Part shown: positions 1 to 7,335 of the stretch, piece after piece
How positions within the stretch are numbered: position 1 is the stretch's first letter
Layout of the letters: every line of letters starts with the position of its first letter
From: an uncultured Candidatus Berkelbacteria bacterium
GTDB lineage: Bacteria; Patescibacteriota; UBA1384; CAILIB01
Direction of reading: 5' to 3'
Length of the DNA: 19,461 bases
Assembly: GCA_937895715.1 (NCBI GenBank)
Contig: CALBLZ010000083.1
Coordinates: 1-19,461 of the forward strand
Translations under genes and position numbers: made by a program
Notes under the pieces: generated by a model
Told to the model about the DNA's origin: nothing
Seen by the model: only the letters and a program-made list of their open reading frames with translations
Database searches by the model: none

Positions 1-102
1 AGACAAAAACCATTGGTCTTTAGTTTGGGGCAAGATAAACACCTTTAGAAGCAATTTATGCTATTGTGTGGGTGTTGATTTCATCTTTATGAAAGCTGAA
101 TC

Positions 103-111
103 TGCTAATAT
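103..111 (+). promoter_or_regulatory. Extended -10 promoter of the AI-2E family gene, probably leaderless
   Basis: TG at 103-104, one base, then TAATAT at 106-111. Only six bases separate this hexamer from the ATG at 118, so transcription would begin at or next to the start codon. No convincing -35 hexamer lies 16-18 bases upstream, as is usual for extended -10 promoters. No Shine-Dalgarno is present. The rest of bases 1-102 shows no gene. Confidence 0.55.
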
Positions 112-117
112 ATAGCT

Positions 118-1191
118 ATGGCACGAGCCACAAAAGAATCAATTCTACCTCCAGAGAGCACAGGTTCGGTCACAACTATCGATATTAGTTGGGGCTTGCT
201 TATTAAACTCGCCGTTGCAGCTATTGCAGTTTGGGCAGCTTTTGCACTGCGTGAAATCCTCTTCATGGTGTTTGTTGTGTTCATTTTTGTTGCAGCAGTC
301 GATCCTACAATCAAGAGCTGGCAGAAGTTTATGTCGCGCACAGTTGCTGTTGCATTGTTCTTTACTGCGCTACTACTCGGCCTAGGCTTGATTACATGGC
401 TATTTGTTCCTCGTGTAATTGAACAAATTAGTGAGCTAGTTCGTCAGTTCCCAGCTATCATTGATCAGTCTCGCCCTTTCCTTACAAATATTCAGTCAGA
501 TCAGCTCAACTCACTGCTCGATAATGCCTCTGGCAGTCTCGCAAATGGTGCTAAATCAGTTAGCTCAAATGTTTGGCAGGCTGTTTTGGGCGTATTTGGT
601 GGCATTGCCACCCTTGTTAGCGGTCTTGTGCTTAGCTTCTATCTACTTCTCGAAGAAAAGAATGCACGAGAGTTCTTCCACCAGGTGTTCCCACGAAATC
701 GCTACTTGGCCGCCTACACAACGGTTCAAAAGATCTCTACCCAAATGGGGATGTGGATTCGCGGGCAGCTTACCGTAATGCTTGTGGTTGGCATTCTAAA
801 CTTTATCGCATACTTGTTTATTGGCGTCCCTTCGCCACTCCCACTCGGTATATGGTCTGGTCTCGCTGAAATTATTCCGTACATCGGGCCAGTACTCGGT
901 GTGTTACCAGGGGTAATTATTGCAGCTACTACTGGAAATATGGTCGCAGTAATCCTGGTAATTGTTGTTAACTACGTCGTAATCCAGCAGCTCCAAAACT
1001 TCGTGATTACGCCACGCGTTATGTCACGCGCCATCGGTCTCTCCCCAGCACTTCTTATTTTGGCAATGCTCATTGGCGTTACCTTATTTGGAGTCTTTGG
1101 CGCAGTAATCGCCATTCCATGTGCCGCAATTGTGTCTGTTATCGCTGGAGAGTGGACGCAACTCAAAGAAATCTGGAAACAACGGGAGTAA
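118..1191 (+). CDS. AI-2E family transporter (polytopic membrane permease)
   Basis: A 357-residue integral membrane protein of the AI-2E/UPF0118 family (PF01594). Members are multi-span permeases; some export autoinducer-2, others have been linked to sodium/proton exchange, so the substrate here is unknown. The N-terminal ~25 residues are polar, followed by paired hydrophobic segments (about 28-65 and 75-100), a long soluble stretch (about 105-150) and a C-terminal block of membrane segments from about 155 to 345. The family signature near the C-terminus is visible: a P-R-V-M stretch followed by GLSPALLIL and the final helix with FGVFGAVIAIP. Length is typical. The ATG at 118 is the only good start and sits six bases after an extended -10 element. 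The stop (1189-1191) lies one base before the smpB GTG, so the two genes are probably co-transcribed. Confidence 0.9.
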   Translation: MARATKESILPPESTGSVTTIDISWGLLIKLAVAAIAVWAAFALREILFMVFVVFIFVAAVDPTIKSWQKFMSRTVAVALFFTALLLGLGLITWLFVPRVIEQISELVRQFPAIIDQSRPFLTNIQSDQLNSLLDNASGSLANGAKSVSSNVWQAVLGVFGGIATLVSGLVLSFYLLLEEKNAREFFHQVFPRNRYLAAYTTVQKISTQMGMWIRGQLTVMLVVGILNFIAYLFIGVPSPLPLGIWSGLAEIIPYIGPVLGVLPGVIIAATTGNMVAVILVIVVNYVVIQQLQNFVITPRVMSRAIGLSPALLILAMLIGVTLFGVFGAVIAIPCAAIVSVIAGEWTQLKEIWKQRE

Positions 1192-1192
1192 G

Positions 1193-1651
1193 GTGAAAAA
1201 GCAGGGTTCGCGTATCGCAGAAAATCGGCGCGGGCTTTTTAATGTTGCGGTTGAAGATACAATCGAAGCCGGAATTGTTCTGAGTGGAGACGAGATAAAA
1301 TCAATTCGCGCAAACCGTGCCCAGCTGACAGGCGCCTACGTTCGTCTTATGTATGGCGGCAAAACTGGGATGCACGTACTGCCACAGGTTGTGGTAGTGG
1401 GTATGCACCTGGCTGATGCGGCAGATCCAACTCGAACACGCCCGCTATTGCTCCATAAAAAAGAAGTACAGTACCTGCAAGAGCAGCTAGGTGCCAAAGG
1501 TCGCACTGCTATCCCAACCAGAATCTACATGAGCCACGGCTGGGCAAAGCTCCAGATTGGCATTGGCACCGGTCGCAAGAGCCACGACAAACGCCAGCTA
1601 CTTAAAGAACGCGACATCGATCGAGAGCAACGGGCCGGCCTCAAGGGGTAA
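1193..1651 (+). CDS. smpB: SsrA-binding protein SmpB
   Basis: SmpB binds tmRNA and delivers it to stalled ribosomes for trans-translation, a cytoplasmic rescue pathway. The 152-residue product matches the family from end to end: an early IAENRR, then EAGIVLSGDEIKSIRA near residues 25-40, the RTRPLLLHKKE stretch in the middle, VPxRxY-like IPTRIYMSHGWAKLQIGI, and the C-terminal GRKSHDKRQ that precedes the basic tail folding on the ribosome. The reading frame is open upstream to an ATG at 1121, but that would add 24 unrelated residues overlapping the transporter gene. The GTG at 1193 gives the normal SmpB N-terminus and has GGGAG at 1184-1188 just upstream. It starts one base after the transporter stop, so translation is probably coupled. 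No tmRNA gene is seen in the window. Confidence 0.96.
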   Translation: MKKQGSRIAENRRGLFNVAVEDTIEAGIVLSGDEIKSIRANRAQLTGAYVRLMYGGKTGMHVLPQVVVVGMHLADAADPTRTRPLLLHKKEVQYLQEQLGAKGRTAIPTRIYMSHGWAKLQIGIGTGRKSHDKRQLLKERDIDREQRAGLKG

Positions 1652-1657
1652 ACCTCC

Positions 1658-1666
1658 TGCTATACT
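1658..1666 (+). promoter_or_regulatory. Extended -10 promoter of the nucleotidyltransferase-holA pair, probably leaderless
   Basis: TGC followed by TATACT at 1661-1666 gives a near-consensus extended -10, with exactly six bases before the ATG at 1673. It lies just past the smpB stop (1649-1651). No recognisable -35 is seen at the usual distance. The start codon lacks a proper Shine-Dalgarno. Confidence 0.6.
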
Positions 1667-1672
1667 GCGGGT

Positions 1673-2296
1673 ATGGATGCTAAAATCTGGTGGAAATACT
1701 GGTGGAGAGCCCTCATAGCAGCGCAGTGCATGCGCTGTATTCCGGGGGTTCGAATGATTGGACTCAATGGCTCGCTTGTAACGGGGAGGTGGCACGCTGA
1801 AAGCGATATTGATTTTTTGATTGCCGTGAAGCCAGGTAGAATTTTTACTGTACGCGCACTCTCACTCCTCTGTACTCAGCTACTCGGGTTGCGCCGGAGC
1901 GGCTCGAAGATTGCCGGCAAAATATGTATGAACTGGTATGTCACTACTGATAAGCTCGAAATAGAGCCGAGGGATGAATACTGTGCGCGAACGTACCACA
2001 ATCTGATTCCACTACTCGATGATGGAGAAACGTACGCCAAGTATCGCCAAGCTAACCAGTGGATGCGATCATTCGCATATGCCCCAACTCTCCATCTGCC
2101 AGTTCTAAAAATTGGTGAAGTAACCAGGTTGATGCAGAGTATTGCGGGGCTCATACTTGGCACTTGGTTTGAGAGGTGGGTAGAGCGTCGCCAAACTATT
2201 CGCGTAGAAAATGACCCGCGTCGCCTTACCAAAGGTAGTATTGTGCGAGTGGGTCCGCAAGAATTACGTTTTCACCTCAAAAAAGAACACTACTAA
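1673..2296 (+). CDS. Nucleotidyltransferase-fold protein
   Basis: A 207-residue soluble protein with the MNT-type nucleotidyltransferase signature: G33-S34, then ten residues later D45-I-D47 within ESDIDFLI, the pair of carboxylates that bind metal and nucleotide in this superfamily. The third carboxylate expected on a later strand is not obvious; the candidate strand reads KICMNWYVTTD near residues 84-94. The Trp-rich N-terminus (residues 6-11) and the C-terminal half, with a basic stretch and a final LRFHLKKEHY, match nothing I can name. It may be an adenylyl- or other nucleotidyltransferase, or a non-catalytic relative. Its stop shares one base with the start of holA (TAATG), so the two are translationally coupled. 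The target is unknown. No antitoxin-like HEPN partner is adjacent, which argues against a MNT-HEPN toxin module. Confidence 0.72.
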   Translation: MDAKIWWKYWWRALIAAQCMRCIPGVRMIGLNGSLVTGRWHAESDIDFLIAVKPGRIFTVRALSLLCTQLLGLRRSGSKIAGKICMNWYVTTDKLEIEPRDEYCARTYHNLIPLLDDGETYAKYRQANQWMRSFAYAPTLHLPVLKIGEVTRLMQSIAGLILGTWFERWVERRQTIRVENDPRRLTKGSIVRVGPQELRFHLKKEHY

Positions 2297-3312
2297 TGGC
2301 TCGAGTTTCTCCAACCATCTTTCTATTCCACGGCAACGACAGTCTTGCTTCAAGCAAGGCCTTACGAGGCTGGGAGCGGCTTTTCACCGAGAAGCATGGA
2401 GATGTTTCGAAGTACCGAATTGAGTCAGATGAGCACGATGACCTTCAGTTTGGTCGGGCACTCGAGCAGGCGATAATGGGGCAGGGTTTATTCTCGACTA
2501 AACGATTTTGTATTGTGAAGCGTCCCACGGCTCTTGAGAAAGGTAACTCTCGCCCCTACTCTGCAAAACTAGTAGCTCAACTTTCTCAGCTAGTGGCAGC
2601 TCACGATGCAGACTGTACGGTAGTTATATGGGAAGACAAGGCGTTGTCAGATACTCATGTGATTACCAAATGGTTTGTCGAACACGAAGCAACTGGTTCG
2701 GCAAAGTGCATGAATCACTCTGTTCCTCATACACGCGAGCTGGTTACGCAGGTGCAGGCGAGCCTCCAGCAGCACAACTTGGCACTTTCTAAGAACGGTG
2801 CTCAGCACCTTTACCAACTTCTAACGCAGCGCGAAAAAGAGCAGCGGTTACTCGGGCAGCTACGGAGTCAGGAAAGTCTCTCCAGAGACGTGCGTAGCTG
2901 GTGGGTGCAACAGATTGTAGAGTTGCTCATACTGCTCCTGCCAGCCCCTTCCATAGTTGAGGCTGAGGACATCGATCGTGTGGGTGAGAGTCTCCAACCC
3001 CAGGTCAGTATTTTTGAAGTCGCAAACGCAATTACGGGCGGTGGAATGGCACTTGCGCTACAGTTGCTCAGTCAATGGGAGACGCAGCAGGTAGAGGATA
3101 GTCAGTACTTTGCGTTGATTAGTATTTTGCGCAAACAGGCAAGCACAAATAAAAAGTTGCTACGGTTACTTGCAGATGCCGAGCTGTTAACCAAGAATGG
3201 CGTGGTACCGTTACCTCTACTGCTGCACCTACTCGTTCGCCGTCTAAACGCAGGTGAATCTGAGTTGCTTCCGGCTCGAACAGTTTGGCTTTCAAAACTC
3301 CCAACACCGTAG
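2296..3312 (+). CDS. holA: DNA polymerase III delta subunit
   Basis: Delta is the clamp-opening subunit of the replicative clamp loader. The 338-residue protein follows the family plan: an N-terminal segment IFLFHGNDSLASSKAL (the position of the delta 'YGxE/D' strand), then a LFSTKRFCIVKR stretch near residues 61-72 where the family has the F-x-x-K-R-hydrophobic motif, a Walker-B-like strand CTVVIWED near residues 105-112, and an alpha-helical C-terminal half containing ISILRKQ near residues 275-281, typical of the delta collar domain. Length agrees with HolA (about 330-340). As expected for delta, there is no functional P-loop. Its ATG overlaps the previous stop by one base and it has no Shine-Dalgarno, so translation depends on coupling. 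Sequence identity to model HolA is evidently low, so the call rests on pattern and length. Confidence 0.85.
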   Translation: MARVSPTIFLFHGNDSLASSKALRGWERLFTEKHGDVSKYRIESDEHDDLQFGRALEQAIMGQGLFSTKRFCIVKRPTALEKGNSRPYSAKLVAQLSQLVAAHDADCTVVIWEDKALSDTHVITKWFVEHEATGSAKCMNHSVPHTRELVTQVQASLQQHNLALSKNGAQHLYQLLTQREKEQRLLGQLRSQESLSRDVRSWWVQQIVELLILLLPAPSIVEAEDIDRVGESLQPQVSIFEVANAITGGGMALALQLLSQWETQQVEDSQYFALISILRKQASTNKKLLRLLADAELLTKNGVVPLPLLLHLLVRRLNAGESELLPARTVWLSKLPTP

Positions 3313-3345
3313 TCATACTTCTGTTATATTTTTGTCAGAAGGTCT

Positions 3346-3354
3346 TGCGATACT
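3346..3354 (+). promoter_or_regulatory. Extended -10 promoter of the secreted hydrolase gene, probably leaderless
   Basis: TGC then GATACT at 3349-3354, six bases before the ATG at 3361. A second possible extended -10 (TGT then TATATT, 3322-3330) lies upstream and would give a leader of about 24 bases; either or both may be used. The AGAAGG at 3337-3342 is 18 bases from the ATG, too far to serve as a Shine-Dalgarno. Confidence 0.5.
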
Positions 3355-3360
3355 GCGTCC

Positions 3361-5484
3361 ATGAGACGCTATTTTCTTATCTTCCTGGTGGTTCTCCTCT
3401 CTACACAGGCGCTCGCCCCGGTAGGCGCAAGAGCTGCTACGGTCAAAACATTTAGAAAGTTCTCTACTCACTCACTTGCAAGTATCGCGGTAGCTAAAGG
3501 CGATACATTGGTAGTAGAACCGGGTGTGGTAATCACCCTTGCTTCTCAGGGGGATATTACCATTGCAGGGCACCTAATTATGCTCGGCACTGCTACTAAT
3601 CCAATAGTCGTAACCGGCGATTGGGGCACAATTCGTGCTCTGCCAGGCTCAATAGTTGAGTTGGCTAACGTAAGGCTCGTAAACTTTCTAGGCCCGCTTA
3701 CTGTAGAATCTCCTAGTTTTTCTTTGCGCTCTGTGGTGCTGCAAGATGGCATACATAACACCATCAAGATTATGGGAGAGGCTAGGGGTGCAAGTTATTT
3801 CTTTAATGGTGTGGTATTCCAAAACATGCTTCGAGGGCATGGTATGAAATCAGCTGGCTTTCAAGTTACAACCGCAGCAATCCGACTTGAGCACCTAGGC
3901 ACAATTTTCAAAGGAACCTTTCCACCAGGTGCACATGCAGGAATTCAGATGCTGGCTCCATACAACTATCTGGGTAGCTACGGCATGCGTAGCGATCGGG
4001 GGTGTAGTTTTGTGGTAGTCGAACAGGTTGTTGCCGTCACATACCTTCTGGAGCTTGACCCAAAAAGTTGCGAACCTGAGGCTCCGGTACTGTTCATTCC
4101 AGGGTATGCCACGTCGATACATCTGGGAAAATTGATTAACCCCAAAGCCTTGCCCGCCGAACGTACTGGTTGGAAATTTAGTAAGCAAATTACCAGAAGT
4201 TACCAGCAGCTATTTGAAACCTTTACTCAAAATCATATTCCTTTCACGGTTGCGTACTACGATTGGCGACTGCCTGCCGACCAGATAGTGGAACACTATA
4301 TAGCACCTGCAATTGCAGACCTAAAACAGAAAACTCAGTCGGGTGTGGTTACGATAGTTGCACATTCATTTGGCGGATTACTGGCCAGGGCATACCTACA
4401 GTCCAGTCATTACCAGGGTGATGTATCGCATATCTACACGCTCGGCACCCCTCACCAGGGTTCGCCTAAGTCATATTCGGTGTGGGAGGGGGGCAAACCT
4501 CCTCCAGACTGGAAGATTCTGTTGCAACTTGTCCGTTACTACCAGTATCGCGAAAAACGAAACGATTCACCGAGCGAAGCTATCCGTCGATACTTTCCTT
4601 CAGCGCGTGAGCTACTGCCTACGTATCCCTTTTTGAAGCGCGACGGGATCCTTCATTCGCTGGAGAGTCAGCAGAACGTTTTTCTGCAGAACCTTGCGGC
4701 ACTTGAGGCAAAAAATAATCGCTTGGTTCCAATCATAGCTCTCTACTCAGACTCCGAAACAACACTTACCTCAATCGGCGTAGGGAGCCCCCAGCCCGCT
4801 CAGCCCTGGGAAGATGGTGCAATCCTTACGCAGATGAGTCTGGAGGGCGCTGGTGATGCCACGGTGCCCGCAGAAGGTGCTCAGCTATCCTGGGCAACCA
4901 TGCTAAAGATTAATGGGGTGCATGCAAAGCTTCCCGCCCTTGCAGCGGAGACTGTCACCAAACTCCTGCGTCCAAATGCTACGTTTTCTAAACCTAGTGA
5001 TACCGGCTTGCGAGAAAGTAAAGATCTTGTTTGGTTTGTGGCTGATTGTCCAGTGAGTCTTACGGTAACAGCGCCTGATGGCCGCATCTACACCGATACC
5101 GATCCGCTAGACGGCGAGTCATTCGTTACCGACGAGCTGACGTGGCTGCTCGTACCTGAGCAAGAAGGTGTGTATCGGTTTGAGATCACTGCTAAAGCAG
5201 CAACCGAGGCGCGGTTTTGGGCAGAAGACCAGCCAATTCAAATTGTGAACCTCGCAAAAAACCAAACAGCGGAGTTGCAGTATGCTCCGCATGGAGCGCT
5301 CGCCCCACCACGATTACAGCCACAGGAAGCACGTATACAAGAAAGGGGGCCACTGCCCCACCTTACTTCTTACCTACTTGTTGCACTGCGTTTGCACTCG
5401 CTCAAGTACGAGGGGGTTAACTCAGCAACTATGCTGCAGAGACTTATTTTGCGACTGCGCCAGCAATGGGAAAACTCATCGTAA
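3361..5484 (+). CDS. Secreted alpha/beta hydrolase, LCAT/lipase-like, with beta-rich flanking domains
   Basis: A 707-residue exported protein. Residues 1-25 form a signal peptide (MRRYFLIFL..., likely cleaved after GARA). Residues about 30-200 are short repeating beta strands with the look of a small right-handed beta-helix or bactofilin-like layer. Residues about 235-535 form an alpha/beta hydrolase of the LCAT/PGAP1/triacylglycerol-lipase type: the oxyanion-side strand VLFIPGY, the nucleophile elbow AHSFGG with Ser336, LGTPHQGSP near residue 362, a GDATVP motif with Asp499, and His521 in NGVHAKL, so a complete Ser-Asp-His triad. The rest, to about 660, is a beta-sandwich-like tail. The likely substrate is a lipid or other ester outside the membrane; acyl-transferase activity is also possible. 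It has its own promoter and appears monocistronic. Its last 41 bases overlap the convergent gene on the other strand. Confidence 0.85.
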   Translation: MRRYFLIFLVVLLSTQALAPVGARAATVKTFRKFSTHSLASIAVAKGDTLVVEPGVVITLASQGDITIAGHLIMLGTATNPIVVTGDWGTIRALPGSIVELANVRLVNFLGPLTVESPSFSLRSVVLQDGIHNTIKIMGEARGASYFFNGVVFQNMLRGHGMKSAGFQVTTAAIRLEHLGTIFKGTFPPGAHAGIQMLAPYNYLGSYGMRSDRGCSFVVVEQVVAVTYLLELDPKSCEPEAPVLFIPGYATSIHLGKLINPKALPAERTGWKFSKQITRSYQQLFETFTQNHIPFTVAYYDWRLPADQIVEHYIAPAIADLKQKTQSGVVTIVAHSFGGLLARAYLQSSHYQGDVSHIYTLGTPHQGSPKSYSVWEGGKPPPDWKILLQLVRYYQYREKRNDSPSEAIRRYFPSARELLPTYPFLKRDGILHSLESQQNVFLQNLAALEAKNNRLVPIIALYSDSETTLTSIGVGSPQPAQPWEDGAILTQMSLEGAGDATVPAEGAQLSWATMLKINGVHAKLPALAAETVTKLLRPNATFSKPSDTGLRESKDLVWFVADCPVSLTVTAPDGRIYTDTDPLDGESFVTDELTWLLVPEQEGVYRFEITAKAATEARFWAEDQPIQIVNLAKNQTAELQYAPHGALAPPRLQPQEARIQERGPLPHLTSYLLVALRLHSLKYEGVNSATMLQRLILRLRQQWENSS

Positions 5485-6601
5485 TGTCGGTACCAATTTC
5501 TTTGTCGGCATGGATAGTAAGGGATCCGTGCTGCTTCACAAGTAACTGTTTAATTAACGAGATCTCCAGGCGGAGTAGTCTGCGCTTAACAGGTAGGCCT
5601 TCTGCATGAGCCCCAAAGTGAAAGAGATCAGCGAGTTCGGCTGGCTTAAAAATACATGAACTCAGGTGGCAGCTAATTTTTAGCATTCGACCGTGCTTGC
5701 TCATGTGAATTCGTAGCGTGTCACCAGTCTTACTCTCAGTTGCAAGGCCTCCAAATAGTGAACGAAGAGCAAACTCTAGATCGTGGTAACTGGCCATCAC
5801 ACAGCTCTTAAAGGGAAAGGTTGTGAGTAATTGCACTCGTTTTTTGCCAAGTTCTGGCCGGATATCACGCAGGACACTCTGACAGAGCTCACCGATATCT
5901 ATAGCACCAAAATGGGCGGGAGTACGAAGCTTTACATAGCTCTCTTCTAACACTCCACTCATTTCTTCAAGTTCTTCACTCAGGTCAGTCGCTAGTGGGT
6001 CGGGGTGGGCACGGTTTCGAATTACGTGGTCCTTAAGTCGTCGCGCGGTTGTGCGTAGGTAATGCACGAACTGCTGTTCAAATTGAAAGTGGTCAAGCAT
6101 TCGTTCTTGTGCAGTTGTTTGCTCTTCAAGGGCAATGAAGCGCTGGTGCTCGTTACGCTTAGCGCTAGCGGGCCAATCAACAATTTGAAACTGACGCCAA
6201 GCATGTGCGGGCAAATCATCACCTGGTCGAACGCTCACTGTTCGGTTGTGGAGGTGAGGGTTGCTTACAAAGCCACAGAGGCTTGCGCCAGTGTGCTGAT
6301 CAAAGTCTTCTATACAGCCCATGTCGCCTCGTGCGGAAAGCTGGGCAAACAGATCGTTCTGCCAGAGAATGGTACCCTTACCATCTACTAAGCAGAGAGG
6401 ATGAGGAAAATTGCTGAAATCTGCACTCAACAACCCCATTTTTGGTGAGAAGGAGACATCAAGCCTGCTTTTTTCGATACGTCGTAGCTGCCTTCTCGTG
6501 TGGTAAAGACGCACAAAAAGGTACACCATCATAAGTGATGCAAGGGCTGATCCGGCAATAACCAACCAATCGAACCGTTGTCCCTCAAAGAGTGTATTCA
6601 T
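5444..6601 (-). CDS. Membrane-bound degenerate histidine kinase (PAS-like sensor, pseudokinase core)
   Basis: A 385-residue protein with one membrane helix near the N-terminus (about 13-33), a PAS-like domain (about 60-160; note CLVDGKGTILWQND at 70-83), then a dimerisation helix in which H180 sits in VHYLRTTARRL, recalling the kinase H-box (H-x-L-R-T-P) with the Pro lost. The C-terminal part has the outline of a HATPase_c domain (about 235-380), but its ATP-binding boxes are missing: the N-box position reads LRSLFGGLATE with no Asn, no D-x-G-x-G follows, and the G2 position reads LLRLEISLIKQ instead of GxGLG. Only the last strands (KQHGSLTIHADKEIGTDITMSFP) look normal. It probably cannot phosphorylate itself and may act as a signal-sensing partner of the neighbouring two-component pair. 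Its start at 6601 is 78 bases from the divergent response regulator start. Confidence 0.72.
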   Translation of the reverse strand: MNTLFEGQRFDWLVIAGSALASLMMVYLFVRLYHTRRQLRRIEKSRLDVSFSPKMGLLSADFSNFPHPLCLVDGKGTILWQNDLFAQLSARGDMGCIEDFDQHTGASLCGFVSNPHLHNRTVSVRPGDDLPAHAWRQFQIVDWPASAKRNEHQRFIALEEQTTAQERMLDHFQFEQQFVHYLRTTARRLKDHVIRNRAHPDPLATDLSEELEEMSGVLEESYVKLRTPAHFGAIDIGELCQSVLRDIRPELGKKRVQLLTTFPFKSCVMASYHDLEFALRSLFGGLATESKTGDTLRIHMSKHGRMLKISCHLSSCIFKPAELADLFHFGAHAEGLPVKRRLLRLEISLIKQLLVKQHGSLTIHADKEIGTDITMSFPIAGAVAK

Positions 6602-6620
6602 GGTAATTCGAGTTTACACC

Positions 6621-6650
6621 TTGCACGGCCTAATCGGAATATGCCAAACT
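6621..6650 (+). promoter_or_regulatory. Promoter of the response regulator-histidine kinase operon
   Basis: TTGCAC at 6621-6626, an 18-base spacer, then an extended -10 (TGC followed by CAAACT at 6645-6650). Transcription would start near 6657, leaving a leader of about 23 bases to the ATG at 6680. The promoter lies in the 66-base gap between the divergent sensor gene and this operon. Confidence 0.45.
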
Positions 6651-6679
6651 AACAGCAAGTAACCCTAGTGTCCCTCTCT

Positions 6680-7306
6680 ATGCCTAAAATTCTTGTTGTC
6701 GAAGACGAGCAGATGCTAGCCAAAATTATTGGCATGAAGTTAGAAGAAGAGGGCTACGAAGTAGCGCACGCCTACGATGGTGAAGAAGCGTACAACCTCC
6801 TCACACAGCCCGAGCTACCCGACCTCGTGCTGCTCGACGTACTTCTTCCAAAAATGAGTGGCTTCGATGTTCTTACAAAGCTCCGCGACGAGCAAAAGAA
6901 GCTACCAAAGATCATTGTGTTCTCAAACTTTGCTCAAAAAGCAGATGTTGAGCGAGCACATGAGCTGGGCGCAATCGACTATATTGTGAAGGCGGCATTT
7001 TCACCGGCTGAAATCTTGAGCAAAATCAAAGAGATCTTCGAGAAGGGTGATGTTGATCCAAACGCACCCGTTCCAGCTGCTCCAGCCGACCCTGTTCCGG
7101 TTGCTGTAGAAGGAATGGCTACACCTACAGCTACGCCTGCAACTGATCCAGTAGCAGGGGAGCCAGTGGCTACGGCAGATCCAGAACAACCAAAAACAGA
7201 AAAAGCAACGGAGGGCACTTCGGCCTATCAAGATTTTGCATCCATGGAAGATGTAAAGCCTATGTCTGAAGTACTGCGCCCAGGCGAGCCAAATAACAAC
7301 GCGTAA
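6680..7306 (+). CDS. Single-domain response regulator with Pro/Ala-rich tail
   Basis: A receiver (REC) protein of 208 residues. It begins with the typical strand PKILVVEDE, giving the acidic pair E8/D9. The phosphoacceptor is D53 in LLDVLLPKMSG, the switch Ser is S82 in IIVFSNF, and the conserved Lys is K104 in YIVKAAFSP. After the REC domain (about 1-122) comes a low-complexity Pro/Ala/Thr-rich tail of about 85 residues with no DNA-binding or enzymatic domain. Output is therefore probably by protein contact. A GTG at 6668 is in frame and would add four residues; the ATG is preferred because REC proteins usually begin this way, and neither start has a Shine-Dalgarno. The kinase gene follows after 29 bases, so the pair is almost certainly a cognate two-component system in one operon. 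Confidence 0.9.
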   Translation: MPKILVVEDEQMLAKIIGMKLEEEGYEVAHAYDGEEAYNLLTQPELPDLVLLDVLLPKMSGFDVLTKLRDEQKKLPKIIVFSNFAQKADVERAHELGAIDYIVKAAFSPAEILSKIKEIFEKGDVDPNAPVPAAPADPVPVAVEGMATPTATPATDPVAGEPVATADPEQPKTEKATEGTSAYQDFASMEDVKPMSEVLRPGEPNNNA

Positions 7307-7326
7307 GGCTTGCTCGTTGCACGCAA

Positions 7327-7334
7327 AGGAGAGG
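7327..7334 (+). promoter_or_regulatory. Shine-Dalgarno that fixes the GTG start of the histidine kinase
   Basis: AGGAGAGG at 7327-7334 directly precedes the GTG at 7336. No ATG in the right place would keep the first membrane helix, so this site supports GTG initiation. It shows that the organism uses strong Shine-Dalgarno sites inside operons. Confidence 0.65.
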
Positions 7335-7335
7335 C

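Noticed and set aside
1..80. Weak hairpins (AGAC...GTCT near 1-18; AACACC...GGTGTT at 38-43 and 71-76) as terminator or riboswitch
   Set aside because: Stems are four to six bases with long loops and no T-run or conserved aptamer pattern is visible.
1121..1192. Upstream ATG extension of smpB overlapping the transporter gene
   Set aside because: The extra 24 residues have no similarity to SmpB; the GTG at 1193 gives the standard N-terminus, follows GGGAG and begins one base after the transporter stop.
6611..6616. TAAACT on the minus strand as the promoter of the pseudokinase gene
   Set aside because: The hexamer is plausible and close to the ATG (nine bases), but the TG is directly adjacent with no spacer base and the -35 is poor; too weak to list as a feature.
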